The notes under the pieces: generated by a model
The model's database searches: none
Seen by the model: the letters and a program-made list of their open reading frames with translations, nothing else
What the model was told of the DNA's origin: nothing
Source: UBA2330 sp049293015
GTDB lineage: Bacteria > Bacteroidota > Ignavibacteria > Tepidaquicellales > Tepidaquicellaceae
Reading direction: 5' to 3'
Length of the DNA stretch: 38,236 nt
Assembly: GCA_049293015.1 (NCBI GenBank)
Contig: JBATSB010000027.1
Span: 1-38,236, forward strand
Translations under genes and position numbers: made by a program
Part shown: positions 32,517 through 38,236 of the stretch, piece after piece
Position numbering within the stretch: the stretch's first letter is position 1
How the letters are laid out: every line of letters begins with the position of its first letter

Positions 32517-34616
32517 ATGAAAACTATTAAATTTTTTGTTTTTTGTTTCACAATAACTTTATCGTTAATGTTAAACAGTTGCAGTGAAGATTCAACTTTA
32601 GATCCGGTCACCCCTCCTCCGCCTACTGGAAGTTCAATCGGATCAGTAACCGCAAATCCCGATATTATGGGAGTCAATACAGCTACAGACATTACATTTA
32701 AATTTACAACAGGATCAGGCATAACTATTAATGATTCACTTGTTACATTAATGAAATCTGATGCATCCGGTAACTTTACAATTCCAACAGGAATGTTACA
32801 GGACAATGGTAATCTGACTAACGGAGATGAAATCGCAGGAGACGGTATATACAGCGGGATAATTTCATTAACTGAAACCACTACAGGCAATATCAGATTT
32901 GCTGCTACAGCAAATGCAACTATAAGTGGTACATCAATCGCAGGAACTTCTACTGCTGATACTGTAACTGTTTTTCAAAGTTTAGGCAATGACGCAATAA
33001 CTCAAGTTAATACAACTTTACTTGCCGGTCAGAATAAATTTGTTACTACACTTGCCGGTAACACAGCGAATTATAATACTGCAATGACAGAGACTGTTTC
33101 ATTCCTGCAAACACAAACTGGAGTTACAACTGTAAACCGTGGAGATGCAAACAGTACAAGTCTTGAGATTAATTTTGTTTCAGGTCTTAAAGGTTGTCTG
33201 ACTTTTTCTTTACAGGATGCAAATGGATCCGTCCAGACCAGAGGTGGTTTCCCTGAAGATTCTGTCCGATCAATGAGATCCAGAAATGAATCCATCCCGC
33301 CGGAAAGACAGACCATTGGAGAGAACAGCAACGTTCCTCAATATATGACAAGAACAAACTCCGATAATGTAAATCTTGATCCAACAACTGTCGGCAACAG
33401 AAACGTTTTGATATTTGCACCATATGAAGCTGCCTTTGCACCATTTAATGAAAGAACAAAAATAGTAACTAATCTAACAGCCGGGCAGTGCAGAGGATTT
33501 CAGTTTACAGAATTAGTGAATCAAAATGCAACTGTAAAATCAATTCTGGATATGACTAAATACGGATTGATAGTTTTAGCAACTCACGGTGTTCAGGGTA
33601 AATGGTTTTATACTGCTGAAATAGTGGACACTACTTCTGCTGATTATATAAGTCTGTACAAAGTTTTACTGACAGCAGGAAGACTGGCTATAGCAAATAA
33701 TCTTGTAATTTCTACAACCGGAGGTGTAAGCACAAGTGCAACAGTTTATGCTATTCATCATACATTTGTATCAAATCTGTCAGGGACATTTTCAAATACT
33801 GTAGTCCTGAATAATTCCTGTGAAGGTACAATGAACAATGATCTAGAAACTGCATTCAGAAATAAAGGTGCAAAGACATATTACGGATATACAAAAGTTG
33901 TGAACAGCGGATTTTGTGTTACAATAGCTGATACAGTTTCCAAAAGATACAGCAGAGGATTAAATTCAGGACAGGCTTTTTTTAATGCTACAGATCCAAT
34001 AACTCCGTTTGCAGTATTTCAGATCAAAGGTGCAAATGATATGTCATTCTCTTTGAGTCTTATTAACGGGGATTTTGAGACAGGTACCCTTGAAGGATAT
34101 ACAAAAGACGGAGACGGCAGAGTGATCACAAGACTCGGCACTGTCATTCCTACTCAGGCTTCATACATGGGAATAATTTCAACAGGACTTGGATTTACAA
34201 CTTCAAGCGGATCTGTTTCTCAATGTATTTCCATTACACCGACTCAGACTAATCTAACACTAAAGTGGAATTTTCTTTCAGAAGAATTTCTTGAATTTAT
34301 AGGTTCACAGTTTCAGGACTTTTTTGAGGTTTCAGTTACAAATTCCGCAGGAGTAAAAACTGTTCTATTCAGGAAAACAATAGACCAGATCGCTGCTCAG
34401 TTTGGCGCAACAGAAACTGATCCGGGCACTCTTATAAGTGTATCTCCCGGAATAGTTTTTGATCAGGGCGGGGTTTACATGACTGACTGGCAGACACTAA
34501 CTCTTAATGTAGCAGCATTTCAAAATCAGATAATTACAATTAGTTTTGATGCGGGTGATGTAGGAGACAGTATTTATGATACAGCAATTTTACTCGATCA
34601 GATCTCTATTCAATAA
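32517..34616 (+). CDS. Lipoprotein with caspase-like (clan CD) domain and C-terminal jelly-roll
   Basis: A 699-residue lipoprotein (lipobox LMLNSC, cysteine at 22) with a proline-rich linker. Residues about 40-150 form an immunoglobulin-like domain (DEIAGDGIYSG suggests a choice-of-anchor or bacterial Ig fold). The middle part resembles clan CD cysteine peptidases such as caspase, CHAT and gingipain folds: YGLIVLATHGVQG with His357 and VVLNNSCEGTMNN with Cys435, each after a hydrophobic strand. The C-terminal 190 residues (NGDFETGTLEGY, FLSEEFLEFIGSQFQDFFEVSV, ILLDQISIQ) look like a beta jelly-roll found in large secreted proteins. Gene-sized alone, with its own terminator. It may be a surface peptidase, but the dyad is recognised by eye, so activity is uncertain. 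Confidence 0.75.
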   Translation: MKTIKFFVFCFTITLSLMLNSCSEDSTLDPVTPPPPTGSSIGSVTANPDIMGVNTATDITFKFTTGSGITINDSLVTLMKSDASGNFTIPTGMLQDNGNLTNGDEIAGDGIYSGIISLTETTTGNIRFAATANATISGTSIAGTSTADTVTVFQSLGNDAITQVNTTLLAGQNKFVTTLAGNTANYNTAMTETVSFLQTQTGVTTVNRGDANSTSLEINFVSGLKGCLTFSLQDANGSVQTRGGFPEDSVRSMRSRNESIPPERQTIGENSNVPQYMTRTNSDNVNLDPTTVGNRNVLIFAPYEAAFAPFNERTKIVTNLTAGQCRGFQFTELVNQNATVKSILDMTKYGLIVLATHGVQGKWFYTAEIVDTTSADYISLYKVLLTAGRLAIANNLVISTTGGVSTSATVYAIHHTFVSNLSGTFSNTVVLNNSCEGTMNNDLETAFRNKGAKTYYGYTKVVNSGFCVTIADTVSKRYSRGLNSGQAFFNATDPITPFAVFQIKGANDMSFSLSLINGDFETGTLEGYTKDGDGRVITRLGTVIPTQASYMGIISTGLGFTTSSGSVSQCISITPTQTNLTLKWNFLSEEFLEFIGSQFQDFFEVSVTNSAGVKTVLFRKTIDQIAAQFGATETDPGTLISVSPGIVFDQGGVYMTDWQTLTLNVAAFQNQIITISFDAGDVGDSIYDTAILLDQISIQ

Positions 34617-34630
34617 GTTATAACTTTTAC

Positions 34631-34669
34631 AAAAGGTCCGTTCCTTTCAACATGGACGGACCTTTTTTT
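34631..34669 (+). terminator. Terminator of the caspase-like lipoprotein gene
   Basis: An 11-bp perfect stem (AAAAGGTCCGT at 34631-34641 with its complement at 34656-34666), a 14-base loop and a run of T at 34663-34669. It begins 15 bases after the stop codon. Confidence 0.85.
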
Positions 34670-35007
34670 ATACCTGTTTCCAGACTCATTTAAAAAACTA
34701 AAAATATTACTTCTCCTAGCAAACTTTTTGGCCACCAATAACCTGAACTCAATAGCACGTTAGACGGACATGTAGTGCTCCAGAAAACCAAACTCATCAA
34801 TATCTTCATACTAAAATCATGCAGAAGAATATTTATAATCCTGTAGCACCTGAGCCAAAATCCATATCCTTTTTAATTAAAAGCATCTGTCTCAACTTTT
34901 AAAACTTCAAAATTTTATTTCCACATTCCAATTCAAATCCTTTTTCCAATATGTCTCAAAAATATAGTTCAAATAAAAATTAATGTATTTATATTGATCC
35001 TTACATA
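34670..35007. other. Intergenic region, no gene seen
   Basis: About 340 bases between the terminator and the rhomboid gene. No frame has a credible gene and no RNA or repeat of the two families found elsewhere was recognised. It is slightly less AT-rich than other gaps in its first half and may be decayed sequence. Confidence 0.5.
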
Positions 35008-35733
35008 ATGCAGGATTATCAGGAAAATATAGCCAAAGCCGGACAAAGTGAATCAGATCTTGAAAAACCAAAGATCCTGTCTTCATTTTTTTTCAGCGGA
35101 GCATTTGTGTTGCTGCTCTGGATAATTCAGTTTCTTCAATGGGCAATGGCAAAAGAGTTTGCGACATTCGGCGTACTGCCGCGGACTCTGACAGGACTAA
35201 AAGGAATATTAACCGCACCGCTTATACACGCCGACTTTTCACATCTTATATCAAATTCATTTTCACTCTTTCTGCTGTTGTTTGGAATACTTTATTTTTA
35301 CCGGTCATCGGCAGTAAAGGTATTTATAATAATCTATTTAGCTGACGGACTTATGGTCTGGCTTTTTGGAAGAATGTCTTATCATATCGGCGCAAGCGGA
35401 CTTGTATATGGATTTGCATCATTTTTATTTTTCAGCGGACTGTTCAGAAAAGACAGAAGTTCGATGGCGTTATCTCTCTTAGTTGTATTTCTTTACGGAG
35501 GAATGGTCTGGGGAGTGCTGCCGGTCAAACCTGAAATTTCATTTGAGTCACATTTATTCGGTGCGTTGACGGGAATAGTCTGCGCATATATTTTCAGAAA
35601 TAATGATCCGCCCGAAAAATATGAATGGGAAGAAGAAGATTACGAAGATGATGATTATGATGATGGCAAAGAGCCTGAAGATGTGGAGATTGAAAAAGAT
35701 GCGGAGGAAGATGATTTCAGGAGGTTGTTTTGA
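35008..35733 (+). CDS. Rhomboid-family intramembrane serine protease
   Basis: A 241-residue membrane protease. The rhomboid core has six hydrophobic segments, the HADFSHLISN motif in the loop after the first helix, the catalytic serine Ser130 in IGASGLVYG and the catalytic histidine His182 in FESHLFGAL. The C-terminal 45 residues are extremely acidic (runs of Glu and Asp from about 205) and should lie in the cytoplasm. The tail is unusual and may bind a partner or be disordered. ATG start; the gene stands alone. The stop lies 18 bases before the repeat cluster. Confidence 0.9.
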   Translation: MQDYQENIAKAGQSESDLEKPKILSSFFFSGAFVLLLWIIQFLQWAMAKEFATFGVLPRTLTGLKGILTAPLIHADFSHLISNSFSLFLLLFGILYFYRSSAVKVFIIIYLADGLMVWLFGRMSYHIGASGLVYGFASFLFFSGLFRKDRSSMALSLLVVFLYGGMVWGVLPVKPEISFESHLFGALTGIVCAYIFRNNDPPEKYEWEEEDYEDDDYDDGKEPEDVEIEKDAEEDDFRRLF

Positions 35734-35815
35734 GTCTGATATGCAGATTGCCTTTAAGACTCGAAGTCTCAAAGGTTTAAAAAAAATAAGAGATTTTCAA
35801 ACTCAGATTATCGTA

Positions 35816-35849
35816 TCCGCAGAGTCACGTGCCTTTCGGACTCTGCGGA
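35816..35849 (+). repeat. 34-bp palindromic hairpin repeat
   Basis: Perfect 11-bp arms TCCGCAGAGTC and GACTCTGCGGA around the 12-base loop ACGTGCCTTTCG. This is the best-preserved copy; others are at 30216-30249, 30283-30316 and, inverted, 36042-36075 with one changed base in an arm. Arms are GC-rich in an AT-rich genome, as in REP-like elements. No T run, so not a simple terminator. Confidence 0.85.
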
Positions 35850-36041
35850 GTAAATGGAAGTATAACTTACTCCAAAACTCAGATCTAATGAGAACTTTGA
35901 GGTGAATTAAAACAAATTATATTGGGATAATGAAAAATTTATATTTCTCAAAAATTTTAAACCATTGAATGTATTATTTTCAAACTTTCTTTCTTTAAGC
36001 CTTCGAGTCTTTGAGGTGGTGTTGCAGTTATGAGTTGCTTT

Positions 36042-36075
36042 TCCGCACAGTCCGAAAGGCACGTGACTCTGCGGA
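36042..36075 (-). repeat. 34-bp palindromic hairpin repeat, inverted copy
   Basis: The reverse complement of the copy at 35816-35849 with one base changed in an arm (TCCGCACAGTC). Loop and other arm are identical, so the two could pair with each other or have been made by inversion. Confidence 0.8.
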
Positions 36076-36163
36076 GACTAAGAAAATTGATTGTATTATT
36101 TTTAAACTCAATTTCTTTGAGCCTTAGAGACTTTGAGGCGATTTAGCAGTATGGTTTAGAAAA

Positions 36164-38236
36164 TTAAAAGTCCATATCACCTGAATCATTTCCGTCATTA
36201 TTACCCTGTCTTTTTTTCTTTCTGTCCTTACTTTTGGTTTCTGTACCAAATTTATAAGTTAATGACAGTGTAGCCATTCTGGAATCTCTTGCTCTTGTGA
36301 AGTCCTGAGTATATAACGAAGTTGTTGAAGTTCCGGAAAATTTTGTGTTATTAAAAACATCTGTTACTCTTAAATTCAGATTTAATTTATCATTCAAAAA
36401 GTCTTTACTCACAGCCACATCGAATGAGCTTACAGGATCTATTGTACCCTGCGGTGTAATGGCTTTTCCTGAATAAAAATAAGTAAGCTGTAATCCCGAT
36501 TCAAACGGCAGTGAAAAATTCGTAAATAATCTGCCGGAAAAAGTTGTATTGGAATTATTGCCGAGTGTATCTGAATTTATATTCTGATAAAAATAACTGA
36601 CGCTGCCATTTACTGTAATACTTCTTGCAAACATGCCGTTTAATAAAAGTTCTGCACCGTATGATGTTTCAGTATTAGCATTAATCGGTACATTCAAAAT
36701 TATATTACTGTCTATTAATACACTTGTCCTTGTTATCACGTCACTAATATTTTTATAAAATAATGAAGGTATAACAGAAAACTCTTTGAAGAATTTTGCA
36801 TAATTCAGTTCAACGGAATTTATATATTCAGGATTAAGATCCGGATTTCCTTTTGATAACAGCACGGGACTGAATACTCTTGTAACTGGTGAAAGCTCTC
36901 TATAACCCGGTCGCCTGATCTTACGCGCATAATTTGCACCGATCTCATCTGACATTGAAAGTTTATATGAAACTCCTGCACTTGGAAAAAGGTCAAATAT
37001 ATTTCTCGATGTACTTGAAGAAAAAAGGATCTGGTTCAGATTGTAATTCCAGTTCTCCCCTCTTAATCCGACATTATAATTCAGTTCACCTGCCTGACCT
37101 GTATAGATAAGATAAGCAGCTCCTACTCCGTCTTCAAAACTGAAATCATCAGTAAGTGCTGTATCTATAAGATATACTTTCGTCAGAGTATCCTGAGTAT
37201 AATAATAATTATCAGTATTCGTATTTCTTACATTATATTTTAATCCGGATTCAAATCCCATATTCTCGCTGAACTTATTCACGTAGTCTATTTGTCCGTT
37301 GAATTCTTTATTTATCTCACTGCCATTAACAATCGAAAAAATAGACTGAAGATTAGCTGGAAATAAAAAATCAGTTTGTTTGTTTTCATTTTCATATTCT
37401 TTATCAGTTGCAAAACTTAATTCACCGGTAAGGTTATGTCCTTTTTTACTTATTGGTTTAAAATAATTTAAACCAAGAGAATATCCGTTACTTGTTTCTG
37501 TTTCATTGCTTAGTGCTTTATAATCTTCAAAAAGATTATTTTGATTATCATAAGTAGTTAAATTATCTGTATCACCTCTGTCTCTTTCTCTTTCTTCATA
37601 TCTTGCATTGAATGTAAGCACATCAGCTTTGGCGGGATAAAATTCGAGCTCTACCCTTGCATTATTTCCGTTAGCCCTGAATCTTCCGTTCGTATATTGA
37701 TCTGTCTGTGCTTCTTCTGTACTAAAAAAATTCTGTCTGTCTATAGCGGCATTAAAAAATCGTGTAGCTATTCTGCCATCATAATATCCGGAAACTTTGT
37801 AATCTTTATTTTTATAATTAAGATTAAATCCTGTTTTGTAATTATCCTGCGTTCCCGTGCTGAGTTCAAGCTGACCGTTTATACCGCTATCATCATATTC
37901 TTTTAATACCAGATTTATTACACCTGTCGAACCTTCAGCGTCATACTTGGCAGAAGGATTTGTAATCACTTCCACGGAGCTGATCTGATCAGCCGGAAGC
38001 TGTTCAAGAATTCTTGTAATGCTTCCTGTCACAGGTCTTCCATTAATAAAATATTTTATATTGGAACCTCCGCGCAAACTTACATTATTATCTATATCCA
38101 CTGTGACTGAAGGAAGGTTTTTTAAAATATCTACAGCGGTGCCGCCTTTGACACTCATACTTTCTTCCACGTTAAATATCTTTTTTTCACCCTGCATTTC
38201 CATATATGGTTTTTCACCTTCTACAACTATCTCATC
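36164..38236 (-). CDS. Outer-membrane TonB-dependent-receptor-like protein, 5' end outside the window
   Basis: At least 690 residues; the frame is open to the right edge, encoding DEIVVEGEKPYMEMQGEKKI ahead of the first ATG in the window (38201-38203), so that ATG is internal and the true start, with the signal peptide and probably a carboxypeptidase-regulatory-like domain, is missing. A plug domain follows (GGTAVDILKNLPSVTVD, SLRGGSNIKYFINGRPV, SSVEVITNPSAKYDAEGSTG), then a long beta barrel of the outer-membrane beta-barrel type common in Bacteroidota (ANYARKIRRPGYRELSP, SKGNPDLNPEYINSVELNY). The tail after TLSLTYKFGT is Lys/Asn/Asp-rich. It probably imports or binds a ligand at the cell surface; the ligand is unknown. 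Confidence 0.88.
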   Translation of the reverse strand, partial: DEIVVEGEKPYMEMQGEKKIFNVEESMSVKGGTAVDILKNLPSVTVDIDNNVSLRGGSNIKYFINGRPVTGSITRILEQLPADQISSVEVITNPSAKYDAEGSTGVINLVLKEYDDSGINGQLELSTGTQDNYKTGFNLNYKNKDYKVSGYYDGRIATRFFNAAIDRQNFFSTEEAQTDQYTNGRFRANGNNARVELEFYPAKADVLTFNARYEERERDRGDTDNLTTYDNQNNLFEDYKALSNETETSNGYSLGLNYFKPISKKGHNLTGELSFATDKEYENENKQTDFLFPANLQSIFSIVNGSEINKEFNGQIDYVNKFSENMGFESGLKYNVRNTNTDNYYYTQDTLTKVYLIDTALTDDFSFEDGVGAAYLIYTGQAGELNYNVGLRGENWNYNLNQILFSSSTSRNIFDLFPSAGVSYKLSMSDEIGANYARKIRRPGYRELSPVTRVFSPVLLSKGNPDLNPEYINSVELNYAKFFKEFSVIPSLFYKNISDVITRTSVLIDSNIILNVPINANTETSYGAELLLNGMFARSITVNGSVSYFYQNINSDTLGNNSNTTFSGRLFTNFSLPFESGLQLTYFYSGKAITPQGTIDPVSSFDVAVSKDFLNDKLNLNLRVTDVFNNTKFSGTSTTSLYTQDFTRARDSRMATLSLTYKFGTETKSKDRKKKRQGNNDGNDSGDMDF

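Larger units (their letters stand above)
35752..36137. repeat. Cluster of two interspersed repeat families
   Basis: The 430-base gap between the rhomboid and receptor genes holds five elements: three-unit 8-bp repeats at 35752-35775 (plus), 35992-36015 and 36114-36137 (minus), and 34-bp hairpins at 35816-35849 (plus) and 36042-36075 (minus). The outer pairs form a large inverted repeat: 8-bp element then hairpin on the left, hairpin then 8-bp element on the right. A direct repeat with a 122-bp period (starting at 35965 and 36087) overlies the minus copies. No gene is present. Confidence 0.85.

Noticed and set aside
38201..38203. ATG at 38203 as the start of the outer-membrane receptor
   Set aside because: The open frame continues to the window edge with the conserved VVVEG-like segment that precedes the plug domain in this family.

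Overview
The window is strongly AT-rich chromosomal DNA with short intergenic gaps and many TTG start codons. It looks like a low-GC member of the Bacteroidota/Chlorobiota (FCB) group, most likely Ignavibacteria-like. The main grounds are a secreted protein with the NYPNPFNP-type type IX secretion (T9SS) sorting domain, an OMP-type receptor with plug and barrel, a bacillithiol deacetylase (BshB1), and several signal-peptide or lipoprotein genes without recognisable domains. This placement is inference from gene content; no marker tree was run. I found no transposase, phage gene, tRNA, rRNA or CRISPR array.

Layout. 0.1-5.3 kb: RNA and nucleic-acid housekeeping (TrmH-type methyltransferase, DinG-like helicase, RsmB, PhoH). 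5.4-6.5 kb: a two-gene envelope operon, a Braun-lipoprotein-sized coiled-coil lipoprotein plus an acidic LysM protein, with the clearest promoter, ribosome binding sites and terminator in the window. 6.8-10.8 kb: a compact five-gene minus-strand operon of unrecognised envelope proteins (polytopic membrane protein, single-span protein, two exported proteins, a likely outer-membrane protein). 11-14.8 kb: N-acetylglucosamine-kinase-like ATPase, guaA and an orphan periplasmic binding protein in one minus-strand run. 15.2-22 kb: thyX, proline dehydrogenase, a DUF2203 protein, a T9SS cargo protein, a TrmB-like regulator with a palindromic candidate operator, and leuS. 22.4-28.3 kb: a plus-strand run of yggS, divIVA, two tandem purine nucleoside phosphorylase homologues (the second degenerate), a half-length aldehyde dehydrogenase homologue, tspO and an L,D-transpeptidase. 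28.3-32.2 kb: two NTF2-like lipoproteins, a methyltransferase, recR, ybaB and bshB1, all minus strand. 32.5-38.2 kb: a lipoprotein with a caspase-like His/Cys dyad, a rhomboid protease, a cluster of palindromic repeats, and an outer-membrane receptor running off the right edge.

Main points for a second look: (1) bshB1 has its zinc-binding HPDD motif upstream of any ATG/GTG/TTG, so it probably starts at ATT; (2) the uncharacterised five-gene envelope operon; (3) two interspersed repeat families, a 34-bp hairpin around GCAGAGTC and a 24-bp element built of three 8-bp units, clustered near 30.2 and 35.8-36.1 kb; (4) the lipid-anchored caspase-like protein; (5) the tandem nucleoside phosphorylases, where the first has MTAP-like specificity residues and the second has lost key ones, beside an ALDH homologue lacking its catalytic half.
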